DNA from: JAXLQL01 sp046331625
Lineage (GTDB): Bacteria > Acidobacteriota > Terriglobia > Bryobacterales > Bryobacteraceae
Direction: 5' to 3'
Length of the DNA: 64,000 nt
Assembly (NCBI GenBank): GCA_046331625.1
Contig: JAXLQL010000002.1
Location: forward strand, 1-64,000
Part shown: positions 27,017-36,774 of the stretch, one piece after another
How positions within the stretch are numbered: the stretch's first letter is position 1
Layout of the letters: every line of letters starts with the position of its first letter
Made by a program: the position numbers and the translations under genes
Notes under the pieces: generated by a model
Databases searched by the model: none
What the model was told of the DNA's origin: nothing
The model's input: only the letters and a program-made list of their open reading frames with translations

Positions 27017-29206
27017 ATGGGGTGTTGCCTTCGGCGCCTTGCTGTGCCGTTTGCGATCGTTCAGGGTGCAATCTCCGCCGTGGGAGCACCGGTTTTCACC
27101 ACGATTCTGGGCCAGCCGACCGGCAGCTCGATCACGATGGGTGTCCGTTGTGACACGGCTGTCGAGGTGTACTTCGAATACGGATTGAAGTCTGGCGTCT
27201 ATGCCGGGCAGACCAAGCCAGTGGCGTTGACCGCGGATCCGAACGCGACAGGGTTCTTCCTATCGCAGATCCCGATCTCGGGCCTCGAAGCAAACACGCG
27301 CTACTACTATCGAATGCAGTTCCGCGCCGCCGGATCGAGCGCCGCATTCACGCCAGGCCAGGAAGGCTTGTTCCACATGCAACGCGCGCCGGGCAGCACG
27401 TTCGTCTTCGCCGCGCAGGGCGATTCGCATCCCGAGCGCGAGCGCAACATGTTCCATCCGGCGCTCTACTCGCAGACGCTGAAGGCGGTGGCAGCCGAGC
27501 AGCCGGACTTCTACATCACCAGCGGCGACGACTTCAGCGTCGACACGCTGCCCACTCCTTACACGCGCGCCTCGGTCACGGGCCGCTACACGCTGCAGTT
27601 GCCCTACTTCCACTTGCTCGGCGCGCCGTTGTTCCTCGGCACGGGCAACCACGAAGAGACTTCGCTTTCGAACTACAATCTGCCGCGCGACGCGGCCAAC
27701 AGTAACCAGGTGCCGATCTGGGCCCAGAACGCGCGCAACCTTTACTATCCGTCGCCGGGTCCGAACGACGCCGCGAGCGGCCGATTCTACAGTGGTAACG
27801 CGACCGCGCTCGAAGGCATCGGCCTGTTGCGTGACTACTACGCCTGGGAATGGGGCGACGCGCTGTTCGTGGTGATCGATCCCTACTGGTCATCGCCCGT
27901 GCAAGTAGACACCGGGCTCGGGGGCCAGAACGGCAGCGGCGGCAGGACCAATGACAAGTGGGCGATCACGCACGGAGACGCGCAGTATCAGTGGCTGAAG
28001 CAAACGCTCGAGCAGAGCAAGGCGAAGTGGAAGTTCGTCTTCGCGCATCACGTGATGGGCACCGGGCGCGGTGGCATCGAAATCGCGGACCAGTTCGAGT
28101 GGGGAGGCCGCAGTAACAACGGCGCCTTCGCGTTCCCGCAGAATCGGCCTGGGTGGGCCATGCCGATCCATCAGTTGATGGCAGCCAATCACGTGACGAT
28201 CTTCTTTCAGGCTCACGACCATCTGTTCGCGCATCAGGTGCGCGACGGCGTAACGTATCAATCGCTACCCAACCCGGCCGACAACACCTACACGGCGTTC
28301 AATGCGGACGCCTACACGGGCGACGTCTTTCCGAACGCCGGATACACCAAGGTGACGGTGAACCCGTCGTCTGTGAAGGTGGACTACGTGCGCCAGTGGC
28401 TGCCAGCCGACGAGAAGCCGCCGACGCAGGTGAGCGGAGCGGTCCAGTTCAGCTACACGATACCGGCTGGAGCGTCGGCGACACCGGCCATCTCGAGCAT
28501 TGCGGCGGCGGGCGGGCGCGACGGCATCATACCGAACATCGCGCCGAATACGTGGATCGAGATCAAGGGTTCGAACCTGGCTCCGGCCACGAGTTCCCGC
28601 ATCTGGCAATCGGCCGACTTCAGTGACAATCGCATGCCCACGCGGCTCGACGGTGTGAGCGTCACGGTGAATGGCAAGCCTGCCTATGTCTACTATGTGA
28701 GTCCCACGCAGGTGAACGCGCTGACACCTCCGGACGCATTGCCTGCTACTGCAGCGATACAGATCACCGTTGGAAGCGCCACGAGCGCGGCCTTCAGCGC
28801 GCCTGCCGCGGCGGTGGCTCCGGCGTTGTTCACCTTCAACGGCACGCCGTACGTGGCGGCGACGCATCTTGATGGATCGCTGGTGGGTCCGGCTTCGCTC
28901 TATCCCGGATCCAGTTCGCCGGCGAAGCCGGGCGAGACCGTGGTGGTCTACGGCAATGGCTTCGGCCCCACTTCGATCCCGGTGGTCTCGGGATCCACGG
29001 TGCAATCCGGATCGCTTACGCCAGCGCCGGCAATCACCATCGGCGGCGCTGCCGCCAGCGTGCCGTTCGCAGGACTCGTTTCTCCTGGCGAATATCAATT
29101 CAATATCGTGGTTCCCGCGAACGCTCCCGATGGCGACCTGCCCATCGGGGCACAGCAGAGCGGCACAGCCACGGCTTCGGGCGTCTTGTTGACGATCCGG
29201 CGCTAG
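27017..29206 (+). CDS. Secreted metallophosphoesterase with PAP-type N-terminal domain and TIGR03437 C-terminus
   Basis: 729 residues with a signal peptide (AVPFAIVQGAISAVGA). Residues ~25-125 are a fibronectin-III-like domain as in purple acid phosphatases (VEVYFEYGLKSGVYAG; ISGLEANTRYYYRMQF). The metallophosphoesterase core shows FAAQGDSHPE, ITSGDDFSV, LGTGNHEE, FVFAHHVMG and FFQAHDHLFAH, supplying the dinuclear metal ligands. Note that the first site reads D-S-H and the second G-D-D. Residues ~505-729 are the Solibacter C-terminal domain TIGR03437 (NTWIEIKGSNLAP; PGETVVVYGNGFGPT; FAGLVSPGEYQFNIVVP). It sits 16 bp before a paralogue, so the two are probably cotranscribed. Extracellular or periplasmic phosphate-ester hydrolysis is the likely role. 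Confidence 0.85.
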   Translation: MGCCLRRLAVPFAIVQGAISAVGAPVFTTILGQPTGSSITMGVRCDTAVEVYFEYGLKSGVYAGQTKPVALTADPNATGFFLSQIPISGLEANTRYYYRMQFRAAGSSAAFTPGQEGLFHMQRAPGSTFVFAAQGDSHPERERNMFHPALYSQTLKAVAAEQPDFYITSGDDFSVDTLPTPYTRASVTGRYTLQLPYFHLLGAPLFLGTGNHEETSLSNYNLPRDAANSNQVPIWAQNARNLYYPSPGPNDAASGRFYSGNATALEGIGLLRDYYAWEWGDALFVVIDPYWSSPVQVDTGLGGQNGSGGRTNDKWAITHGDAQYQWLKQTLEQSKAKWKFVFAHHVMGTGRGGIEIADQFEWGGRSNNGAFAFPQNRPGWAMPIHQLMAANHVTIFFQAHDHLFAHQVRDGVTYQSLPNPADNTYTAFNADAYTGDVFPNAGYTKVTVNPSSVKVDYVRQWLPADEKPPTQVSGAVQFSYTIPAGASATPAISSIAAAGGRDGIIPNIAPNTWIEIKGSNLAPATSSRIWQSADFSDNRMPTRLDGVSVTVNGKPAYVYYVSPTQVNALTPPDALPATAAIQITVGSATSAAFSAPAAAVAPALFTFNGTPYVAATHLDGSLVGPASLYPGSSSPAKPGETVVVYGNGFGPTSIPVVSGSTVQSGSLTPAPAITIGGAAASVPFAGLVSPGEYQFNIVVPANAPDGDLPIGAQQSGTATASGVLLTIRR

Positions 29207-29222
29207 AGGGGAGCATCGAATC

Positions 29223-32200
29223 ATGACTCGCGCGATTGGCGCATGGATACTAGCCGCAACGGCGGCGTTGGCTCAGGTGACGTTTCCGTCGTTGAACAGC
29301 AGCCCTTGGCTCGGTCAGGAACTGGTGGGCCGCGTAGCCGCGACTTCGGCAGTGGTCAATGTCGTGCTCGACAAAGACGCGCGAGTGTATGTGGAATTCG
29401 GTGCCGCGCCAGCCTCGTATGAGTCGAAGACGGAAACGCAGACCGCGGCCGCGGGTGTTCCGGTGAACGTCACGCTGAGCGGGCTCACGCCCAACACGCG
29501 CTACTACTATCGGCTCCAATATGCGATCGGCTCGGGTGCGTTCACGCCGCGCGCCGAGCATACGTTCCTGACGCAGCGGACGCGCGGAGCGGCGTTCACC
29601 TTCGCGGTCCAGGCCGATCCGCACCTCGACAACAACTCGTCGGCCGACGTCTACCAGTTGACGCTCGCCAACGAACTCGCCGACAAGCCGGACTTTCTCA
29701 TCGACCTCGGTGACACCATGATGAGCGACAAGCTCGACGCAGCAGGCGTGCCGGTGAACGGTGGCGCGCGGCCGAACTCGGCGGGGATTTTGACGCGGAC
29801 GCAACTACTGCGTTCGTACTATGACATCGCCACGCACTCGGTTCCGCTGTTTCTCGCGCTTGGCAATCACGAGGGCGAGTGGGGATCGAACCTCGACGGA
29901 ACGCCGAACAACATGGCCATCTGGGACACGCGGCATCGAACCGGGTACTTTCCAAATCCGGCGCCAGATGGCTTCTTCACCGGTGACACGCGACAGTACG
30001 ATTCGAATGGAAGCGAATGCGCGGGCGGAGCGAACTGCGCATTGGGCCAGCGCCGCAGTTACTACGCGTGGGAGTGGGGCGACGCGTTGTTCCTCGTGCT
30101 GGATCCGTTCTGGAGCCAAACCGCGGGCGTTGCGCAGCCCGGTAGCGGCCAGGATTGCTGCCGGCGCAATGCGGGCTACTGGTCTTTGACTCTCGGCTCC
30201 GCGCAGTACGAGTGGTTGAAGCAGACGCTCGAGAAAAGCACGGCCACGTACAAGTTCGTCTTCTCACACAATCTGGTTGGCGGCGTGAATCCGAGCGTGA
30301 ACGGCGTGGACCAGGGACCGATGCGCGGCGGCGTGGAAGCGGCCCGGTATCTGGAATGGGGCGGCGACAATCTCGATGGCACCTACGGCTTCTCGACGTA
30401 CCGGCCGAGCTGGGCGATGCCGATTCACCGGCTGCTGGTGGCCAACCATGTAACCGCGTTCTTCCACGGGCACGATCATCTCTATGCGCACCAGACGCTC
30501 GATGGCATCTCGTATCAAGCAGTGCCGCAGCCGAGCGCGGTGAACGCGAACCTCGGATCGCGTGCGCGTGACTACGGCTACACGCAAGGCACGCTGCTAG
30601 GCGGTCGCGGGTATCTGCGCGTCTCGGTGGCGCCGGCGGGAGTGAAGGTGGAGTATGTGGAAACGTGGCTGCCTTCGGAGCAGCGCGGGAACCAGACCAA
30701 CCGGATGGTGGCCGATTCCTACACGTTGACGCCGCCCACCGCGGAACAGGCTCCGGCGATTTCGAGCGTCTACAACGCAGCTGGCGGCGCCGCTATCGCG
30801 CCGAATGCCTGGGTGGAGATAAAGGGCGCGGGGCTCGCCACAACTACGCGAACCTGGCAAGGCTCCGACTTCAACGGCGGCCAAATGCCCACGCAACTCG
30901 ATGGCGTCTCCGTCACTATCGGGGGCAAGCCGGCTTACGTCTACTACATCAGCCCAGCGCAGGTGAACGTGCTGGCGCCGCCGGATCCATTGCCTGTGTT
31001 GGCTCCAGCGGTGGTGACGGTGAATGGCACTTCGAGCCAACCGTTCAACGCGCCCGCGCAAGCAGCCTCTCCGGCGTTTTTCACGTTCGATGGAACGAAC
31101 GCCGCCGCGACGCACATCGACGGGAGCTTGGTGGGTCCGGCAACGCTGTATCCTGGCTCGAGCACGCCGGCGCGGCCCGGCGAGACGATCGTGCTCTATG
31201 GGACTCGGTTCGGCGCAACCTCCACGCCTGTGGTTCCTGGCTCGGCGCAGCAATCGGGAGCGCTGTCGCCCTTGCCCACGATCTCCGTCGGCGGCGTGCA
31301 GGCCACAGTGCAGTTCGGGGGCTTGGTCTTTCCGGGCGAGTATCAATTCAATGTCGTGGTTCCGCCGGGGACGCCGAACGGCAACCAGCCCGTGACGGCC
31401 ACGATCGGTGGACGGTCCACACCGGCGGGCGTGGTGATCGCCGTGCAGCAGACGGGCCCGGTGAGCACGTTCACGCTGACGAGTCCCGCGGGCTCGAACG
31501 GCGGCGCGATGTCTGCTGACTACACGTGCGATGGCACGGGCTCCACGCCGGCGCTCGCCTGGACGAACCCGCCGGCCGGAACGAAGGAGTTCGCGCTTTT
31601 GATGACGACGCTGCCAGGCGACGGGACCACCAAGTGGAACTGGGTGCTCTACAACATTCCGGGCTCACTGCGGAATCTTGCCAAAGACAGCTTCCTGATC
31701 GGGACGGCGGGAGTGGGCAGCGATGGTCCGGGCACGGTGTACAATCCGCCATGTTCGCAAGGTCCGGGCGCGAAGGTCTACACACTCACGCTCTATGCGC
31801 TGTCGTCTGCGCCGGCGTTTTCCGTGCCCGCTGAGCAGGTGACTGGCAAGATGGTGTCCGATGCGATCGAGGGCGTGACATTGGGGAAAGCAACGCTCAA
31901 CCTTTCCTATACGCGAACCAATACGGGATCGAGCGCGGCGTGCGTGATGGTTCGCGACTCGACTCGCGCGTCGAAATCCGGCACGGCCACGGTGAACTGC
32001 GACAACACCTACGCGTACGTCGGCTCCATCGGCATTCCCACCGGACCGAATCTTCCGATCATGATGAACGGCATCACGTCGACCAATCTGCAGATTCCAA
32101 TTCCGCAGAACTTCCAAGGAGCCAACGGTTGGAAGATTCCGCTGGCGCCGGCTCTTGCCGCGACGCCCACCAATGTCGTAGATGGGCCGATCGGGGTGGC

Positions 32201-32906
32201 CATCAACGGCGTTCCCATATTCAATCCATGCACACAGGGCGGGCAGAACTGCGCCACCACTGGCGACACCAAAGCGATCGGCCAACTCGATGTCTGCAAC
32301 GGTCACGCGGGCCGCGCGGACGATTACCACTATCACGCCGCTCCGATCTGCATGATGGCCGATCAGCCGGCCAACTACTGGAACACGCATCCGCTCGGAT
32401 GGGCGCTCGACGGATTCGCGATCTTCGGCTACAACGATGCCGATGGCAGCGTGGCCGCGCGCGACTCGGTTTGCGGCGGCAACAGCAAAGCGGCCCCGAA
32501 TGCGCCTGCCGGATACGCCTATCACGTGATCGATTCCTATCCCTACGTGACGAACTGCCTGGCAGGCACACCGAGTCCTGATCTGCCCAACCAAGCGTCG
32601 AAGTATCGTCCGCTTCGCCAACCGCCGGTGACGCCGTTCAACGTTTCCGGCATGACGCTGAGTACCGATGCCGATGGCTATCGAGTGCTGCAGTTCAGTT
32701 CGAGCATCGCTTTCACGAGCACGGAGAACGGCAACGACCAATACCGGAATCCGGCGGGGACCTACCGCATCCGCTACAAGCAGGTGACGGGTGACGCGCT
32801 CGCTGCGCTGCTTGCGCAACGGCCCAATACCTCGGCCTGCTGGAGCTTCCAGTTCCTCAATTCGAACAATGCGGAGTCCCAACCGCCGGTGAACTACTGC
32901 AGGTAG
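29223..32906 (+). CDS. Four-part secreted protein: metallophosphoesterase, TIGR03437, PEBP-like and YHYH domains
   Basis: 1,227 residues with a signal peptide (AIGAWILAATAALAQ). The first ~500 residues parallel the previous gene: FN3-like domain, then metallophosphoesterase motifs FAVQADPHLD, IDLGDTMMSD, LALGNHEGE, FVFSHNLVGG and FFHGHDHLYAHQ. A TIGR03437 domain follows (~515-740). Residues ~749-895 are a PEBP/YbhB-like domain (SADYTCDGTGSTPALAWTNPP; WNWVLYNIP). Residues ~915-1225 are a YHYH domain (DDYHYHAAPICMMA; HPLGWALDGFAIFGYND). PEBP and YHYH proteins are usually separate secreted proteins, so this fusion is unusual. The frame is intact throughout. The gene overlaps nothing and is followed 4 bp later by a small secreted protein gene. 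Confidence 0.85.
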   Translation: MTRAIGAWILAATAALAQVTFPSLNSSPWLGQELVGRVAATSAVVNVVLDKDARVYVEFGAAPASYESKTETQTAAAGVPVNVTLSGLTPNTRYYYRLQYAIGSGAFTPRAEHTFLTQRTRGAAFTFAVQADPHLDNNSSADVYQLTLANELADKPDFLIDLGDTMMSDKLDAAGVPVNGGARPNSAGILTRTQLLRSYYDIATHSVPLFLALGNHEGEWGSNLDGTPNNMAIWDTRHRTGYFPNPAPDGFFTGDTRQYDSNGSECAGGANCALGQRRSYYAWEWGDALFLVLDPFWSQTAGVAQPGSGQDCCRRNAGYWSLTLGSAQYEWLKQTLEKSTATYKFVFSHNLVGGVNPSVNGVDQGPMRGGVEAARYLEWGGDNLDGTYGFSTYRPSWAMPIHRLLVANHVTAFFHGHDHLYAHQTLDGISYQAVPQPSAVNANLGSRARDYGYTQGTLLGGRGYLRVSVAPAGVKVEYVETWLPSEQRGNQTNRMVADSYTLTPPTAEQAPAISSVYNAAGGAAIAPNAWVEIKGAGLATTTRTWQGSDFNGGQMPTQLDGVSVTIGGKPAYVYYISPAQVNVLAPPDPLPVLAPAVVTVNGTSSQPFNAPAQAASPAFFTFDGTNAAATHIDGSLVGPATLYPGSSTPARPGETIVLYGTRFGATSTPVVPGSAQQSGALSPLPTISVGGVQATVQFGGLVFPGEYQFNVVVPPGTPNGNQPVTATIGGRSTPAGVVIAVQQTGPVSTFTLTSPAGSNGGAMSADYTCDGTGSTPALAWTNPPAGTKEFALLMTTLPGDGTTKWNWVLYNIPGSLRNLAKDSFLIGTAGVGSDGPGTVYNPPCSQGPGAKVYTLTLYALSSAPAFSVPAEQVTGKMVSDAIEGVTLGKATLNLSYTRTNTGSSAACVMVRDSTRASKSGTATVNCDNTYAYVGSIGIPTGPNLPIMMNGITSTNLQIPIPQNFQGANGWKIPLAPALAATPTNVVDGPIGVAINGVPIFNPCTQGGQNCATTGDTKAIGQLDVCNGHAGRADDYHYHAAPICMMADQPANYWNTHPLGWALDGFAIFGYNDADGSVAARDSVCGGNSKAAPNAPAGYAYHVIDSYPYVTNCLAGTPSPDLPNQASKYRPLRQPPVTPFNVSGMTLSTDADGYRVLQFSSSIAFTSTENGNDQYRNPAGTYRIRYKQVTGDALAALLAQRPNTSACWSFQFLNSNNAESQPPVNYCR

Positions 32907-32910
32907 CGCG

Positions 32911-33456
32911 ATGCTGAGGGCTCTCGTCTTTCTACTCGCGGCGATCACCGCTTATGCGCATGATCTCGGGGAGAATCGCGCCACGCTGGTACTGCACGAC
33001 CGGAACCACCTCTCCGTCACGCTGTACATCAACTACTGCGAAGCGCTGCACAAGGCTCTGATGCCGCAGCGCGAGTACGGTGCGTTCCTGGTGATGTATT
33101 CCACAATGAAGGCCGAAGATCTCGCCAAGGACTTGACCCGCGCGCAAGTGAAGTTCGAGTCTGCGATTCAGATCGCGACCAAGGCTCCGGCCAAGCGGAT
33201 CGAGATCAAGAACTGGAACTGGCCCACGGCCGCGCAGGTGAAAACGATGCTGCAGCATCAGGTGATGCAAGCGATGGTGGACAGACACACGCACGAGCCA
33301 CCTGCGGAGATCCGTGCCGACGCGGTGGCCATGCAGCCGATCGAATCGGTGACGATTCGCTTTCCTGAGGAGTTCCAGCGCGTGCTGGTGGTCTCGTACC
33401 GGCCGAATCAAGTGTGGGTGGACGGGAAGTCACCGCTGCCGGAAATCAAGTTCTGA
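32911..33456 (+). CDS. Small secreted protein of unknown function
   Basis: 181 residues. A clear signal peptide (MLRALVFLLAAITAYAH) is followed by a mature part with no motif I know: ENRATLVLHDRNHLSVTLYINYCEALHKALMPQ, then a basic helical region and a C-terminal RVLVVSYRPNQVWVDGK. It starts 4 bp after the stop of the four-domain protein and so belongs to the same operon. Its partner or substrate is unknown; periplasmic location is likely. Confidence 0.7.
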   Translation: MLRALVFLLAAITAYAHDLGENRATLVLHDRNHLSVTLYINYCEALHKALMPQREYGAFLVMYSTMKAEDLAKDLTRAQVKFESAIQIATKAPAKRIEIKNWNWPTAAQVKTMLQHQVMQAMVDRHTHEPPAEIRADAVAMQPIESVTIRFPEEFQRVLVVSYRPNQVWVDGKSPLPEIKF

Positions 33457-33542
33457 TTCTTCGAGCCGCTGCGGGGGCGGATGTGCCATACTCTCCATGA
33501 TGTGGCGGGCCGGATAGGCGCGCCTTTGCTCAGGAGCGAAAC

Positions 33543-34400
33543 ATGTGCGATCAGAAGCATTTTGACGATGACTTGCGGGATTTCGAAGCACGCGGGTTGG
33601 TGACCCGCAAGCAGTTCGGCGTGCTGCTAGGAGCAGGCGTTTCGATGATGCTGCCGCGGGTGGATGGCGCCGTGGCGGTGAGCGAATCCGAAGTGACTGT
33701 GACCACTCCGGACGGCACGGCCGATTGCTACTTTGTTCATCCGGTCAAGGGCAAGGCTCCGGGCGTGCTCGTGTGGCCCGACATCTTCGGACTGCGCCCG
33801 GCGTTCCGCCAAATGGGCAAGCGGCTTGCGGAATCCGGCTACTCGGTGCTGGTGGTGAATCCGTTCTACCGGAAACAAAAAGCGCCCACCGCGCCGCAGG
33901 GCGGAGGAACGCCGATCGATCAGGTGCGGCCGCTCGCGGCGACGCTCAATGCGACCACGCACATGACCGACGCGAAGGCGTTCATCGAGTGGCTCGACAA
34001 GCAGAAGTCCGTGGCGAAGAATCACAAGATCGGCACGCAAGGCTACTGCATGGGTGGTCCGATCGCGTTCCGGACCGCGGCTGCGATGCCGGGTCGCGTG
34101 GGCGCGGTAGCGTCGTTCCACGGCGGTGGACTGGTGCGGGACGGCGCCGATAGTCCGCACACGCAAGCTTCGAAGACGAAGGCGCGGTTCCTCGTCGCGA
34201 TCGCGGCCAATGATGATCAGCGCGCTCCCAAAGAGAAGGACGTGCTCAAGGAAACGTTCGCCACTGCGAAGCTCTCGGCGGAGATTGAAGTGTACACGGA
34301 TGCGGCGCACGGGTGGTGTCCGCCGGATTCGCGGGTCTACAACGAGCCGCAGGCGGAGAAGGCGTGGGGCCGGTTGCTGGCGCTCTACAGTAAGCTGTAG
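33543..34400 (+). CDS. Dienelactone hydrolase family protein
   Basis: 285 residues, ATG with CAGGAG upstream. The alpha/beta-hydrolase core shows the DLH nucleophile as cysteine in GTQGYCMGGP, an aspartate in IAANDDQRAP and a histidine in DAAHGWCPP, the Cys-Asp-His triad of dienelactone hydrolases. The N-terminus TRKQFGVLLGAGVSMMLP could be an RK-type Tat or lipid-free signal, so an exported enzyme is possible. Members cleave lactones or esters. The gene end is partly duplicated (CTACAGtAAGCTGtAG then CTACAGcAAGCTGaAG just after the stop). It is 86 bp downstream of the small secreted protein gene; cotranscription is unclear. Confidence 0.85.
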   Translation: MCDQKHFDDDLRDFEARGLVTRKQFGVLLGAGVSMMLPRVDGAVAVSESEVTVTTPDGTADCYFVHPVKGKAPGVLVWPDIFGLRPAFRQMGKRLAESGYSVLVVNPFYRKQKAPTAPQGGGTPIDQVRPLAATLNATTHMTDAKAFIEWLDKQKSVAKNHKIGTQGYCMGGPIAFRTAAAMPGRVGAVASFHGGGLVRDGADSPHTQASKTKARFLVAIAANDDQRAPKEKDVLKETFATAKLSAEIEVYTDAAHGWCPPDSRVYNEPQAEKAWGRLLALYSKL

Positions 34401-34424
34401 CTTCTACAGCAAGCTGAAGGGTTA

Positions 34425-34516
34425 TCGGCGGGACTGAAGTCCCGCGCAGGCTGAAGCCTGCCCCACACGCGGGCTAGAATCTTCGCGACCGGCGAAGAAA
34501 CTGGAGCGTAGTTGTA
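34425..34516. repeat. Dispersed hairpin repeat, copy 1
   Basis: Three stem-loops in a row: GCGGGAC-TGAA-GTCCCGC (34428-34445), GCAGGC-TGAA-GCCTGC (34446-34461) and TCTTCGC-gaccg-GCGAAGA (34480-34498). The first and third stems recur with similar spacing at 59414-59499, and a degenerate first stem recurs at 63001. It lies in the convergent gap between the dienelactone hydrolase and oxidoreductase genes. It behaves like a REP/BIME-type intergenic repeat and may also end transcription. Confidence 0.65.
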
Positions 34517-34537
34517 CAAGCTCGAGCTGCAAAGCAA

Positions 34538-35821
34538 CTATACGCTTTTCGGCGTGGACCAGTGAGCGCGGTATGCGCGCTTGACGTACTTCGCCGCAGC
34601 CGCATCGCCGATGACGGTCTCGGCGCGCGGATCGTAGCGAAACGCGCGGCCCGTGCGCGCCACGATGTTCCCGAGGTGCGCAAGACTCGTGGCCCAGTGC
34701 CCTTCTTCGATATCGACGTTCGGTCGCTTGCGGCTGCGAACGCATTCGAGGAAGTTGCGCGCGTGCGGCGTATCGATCGACGTCTTGTCGTGCTGATCTT
34801 CGTGTACGAGGCGGTTCTCTTCGCCTTCGAAGACGCGGAATCCCCAGTTGCGTCCTGTGAAGTGTCCGAACTGCGCCACAGCCTTGTCGCCGTAGATTGC
34901 TACGCCGTTCTCGCAGCCCTCGAGTCCGTAAGGAGTCCACAGGCGCTGCTCGTAGAACAAGACCTTCTCGCCGAACATGTAGGTGATGTTCATCGTGTCT
35001 GGCGTTTGCTGGTCATCGTCGAAGTAGAGCTTGCGCCCCATGCCGGAGACTTCGCCGGGCAGTTCCACGCCGAGGGCCCAGCGCGCCAAGTCGAGCTCAT
35101 GCACGCCGTCATTGGCGATGTCGCCCGCGCCGTAGTGCCAGTGCCAATTCACCGTGCTGTGAAAGCGGTTGCGATTGAACGGCATCTTCGGCAGAGGGCC
35201 GGTCCAGATCTCGTAATCGATTCCGGCCGGCACGGGCTCATCCTCTTTGTGCCCGATGTTGCGGCGCAGTTGCGCGTTCCACACCTTGCCGCCGGTGATC
35301 TTGCCGAGCTTGCCCGACCGCACATATTCGTAGAAGCGCTGCGTCACGGGCAGCGTGCGGAGTTGCGTTCCCACCTGCACGATCCGCTTGTTGCGCCGCG
35401 CGGCTTCCACCATGAGGCGTCCCTCGCGGATGTTGTGCGAGATCGGCTTTTCCACGTAAACGTCTTTGCCGGCGTCGCAGGCGAGGATGGTTCCGGGTGC
35501 GTGCCAATGGAGCGGAGTCCCCATCACGATGGCGTCGACGCTCTTGTCGTCGAGGCAGCGGCGGAGGTCGGCAACGAGCGGCGGGCGGTGGCGTCCAGAG
35601 GCTTCGATGATTTTGTAAGCGTCGGAGACCACGTTCTGATCGACGTCACAAACGTAGGCGACGTTCACATCAGGCTGCGCGCAGAAGGCGCTGGTGAGGC
35701 TGCGGCCGCGTCCGCGAACGCCCATGAGCGCGATCGTGATCTTGTCTGACGCCGCCACGGCGCGGCGCGCGGTTTGCAGGGCTCCGAAGGCTGCGGGGAA
35801 GAAGTATCGCCGGTGCATCAC
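34538..35821 (-). CDS. Gfo/Idh/MocA-family oxidoreductase, probably exported
   Basis: 427 residues. The N-terminus MMHRRYFFPAAFGALQTARRAVAAS looks like a Tat-type leader, common for this family in acidobacteria and planctomycetes. The Rossmann start is KITIALMGVRGRGRSLTSAF, and the family signature is DVYVEKPISHNIREGRLMVEAARR, whose EKP lysine is catalytic. The substrate domain follows (WHWHYGAGDIANDGVHELDLARWALG). These enzymes oxidise or reduce sugars and inositols with NAD(P). It is divergent from the aldolase gene of the microcompartment locus, 109 bp away, which hints at shared sugar metabolism but does not prove it. Confidence 0.88.
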   Translation of the reverse strand: MMHRRYFFPAAFGALQTARRAVAASDKITIALMGVRGRGRSLTSAFCAQPDVNVAYVCDVDQNVVSDAYKIIEASGRHRPPLVADLRRCLDDKSVDAIVMGTPLHWHAPGTILACDAGKDVYVEKPISHNIREGRLMVEAARRNKRIVQVGTQLRTLPVTQRFYEYVRSGKLGKITGGKVWNAQLRRNIGHKEDEPVPAGIDYEIWTGPLPKMPFNRNRFHSTVNWHWHYGAGDIANDGVHELDLARWALGVELPGEVSGMGRKLYFDDDQQTPDTMNITYMFGEKVLFYEQRLWTPYGLEGCENGVAIYGDKAVAQFGHFTGRNWGFRVFEGEENRLVHEDQHDKTSIDTPHARNFLECVRSRKRPNVDIEEGHWATSLAHLGNIVARTGRAFRYDPRAETVIGDAAAAKYVKRAYRAHWSTPKSV

Positions 35822-35930
35822 TGGAGCACATCATATTCGCGGGGTGGTGTCAAATGGGCACTCGAGCCTGGGCCGGTCTCCGGCGCGAAGGGTTGATTTT
35901 TCGCGCCTTTGCTACAATCGTGATTCCCGG

Positions 35931-36719
35931 ATGGCGAAGACCGAACGAGAGCTGCGCGACGACATCATCAAAATCGGGCAACTCGTGTATCAGAAGGGCT
36001 GGGTGGCGGCCAACGATGGCAACATCTCCATCCGGCTTGACCAGGATCGCGTGCTCTGTACACCCACGGGAGTGAGCAAGGGCATGATGCACGCCGATGA
36101 CTTGATCATCTGCGACATGAAGGGCAGAAAGCTCGAGGGCAAGCGCGAGCGCACGAGCGAGATCCTGATGCACTTGACGATCTACGAAATGCGGCCGGAC
36201 GCGAAGGCAGTGGTACACACGCATCCGCCGGTTTCGACGGGTTTCGCGGCAGCGGGCCGTGCGTTGAATCAAGCGCTGCTGCCCGAAGTGGTGATCGGGC
36301 TGGGGTGCGTTCCGCTGGCAACGCATATGGACTGCCGGGCACCGAGTTGACTGAGCCGATGCTGCCGTACATCCCCAAGTACGACGCGATTCTTTGGCCA
36401 ATCAGAGCCGTGTGTTACGGCGACGACGTGTGGCGCGCGTTCTTCAAGATGGAGACCGTGGAACATTATGCGCGGATCTCGTTGGTGAGCGGAACTGCTG
36501 GGGGCGAAGACGTGCTTCCGCGCGAGGAGGTACAGAAGCTGCTCGATTCGCGAAGCCGCTATGGGGTGAAGGCGAAGTCGAGCGGCGAGGCCGAGGTGCT
36601 TGCGGTGACGGCGAAGACGCTGGCGCCGCGCAGGGCTCGGGCAACAGACCTACACCGTGACACGCGATGAGTTGATCGCGCTGGTGGACGAAGCGCTGAA
36701 GGCTCGCGGGGTCGTGTGA
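35931..36719 (+). pseudogene. Class II aldolase of the microcompartment locus, two frameshifts
   Basis: Starts at the ATG at 35931 (MAKTERELRDDIIKIGQLVY). The first frame gives an aldolase/adducin core: GNISIRLDQDRVLCTPTGVSKG, TSEILMHLTIYEMRPDAKAVVHTHPP with the zinc-binding His pair, and VIGLGCVPLATH. The frame is lost near 36328. Sequence continues one frame over (YGLPGTELTEPMLPYIPKYDAILW, later GDDVWRAFFKMETVEHYA) to about 36628, then returns to the first frame (QTYTVTRDELIALVDEALKARGVV) and stops at 36719. The two shifts cancel. The family cleaves fuculose- or rhamnulose-1-phosphate to lactaldehyde, the substrate of planctomycete/verrucomicrobial-type microcompartments. As written, the product would end early after the active-site domain. 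Confidence 0.8.
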
Positions 36720-36774
36720 ACTCGCGGCGTCGTGTAAACTAAAGAGTTCCGTTACTCACTCGAAGAGGATCTGA

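Noticed and set aside
28265..29224. Minus-strand frame under the first phosphoesterase C-terminus
   Set aside because: Arginine-rich antisense reading of the TIGR03437 domain.
34562..35749. Plus-strand frame opposite the Gfo/Idh/MocA gene
   Set aside because: The minus strand encodes a complete oxidoreductase with EKP motif; the plus frame is its GC-driven mirror.
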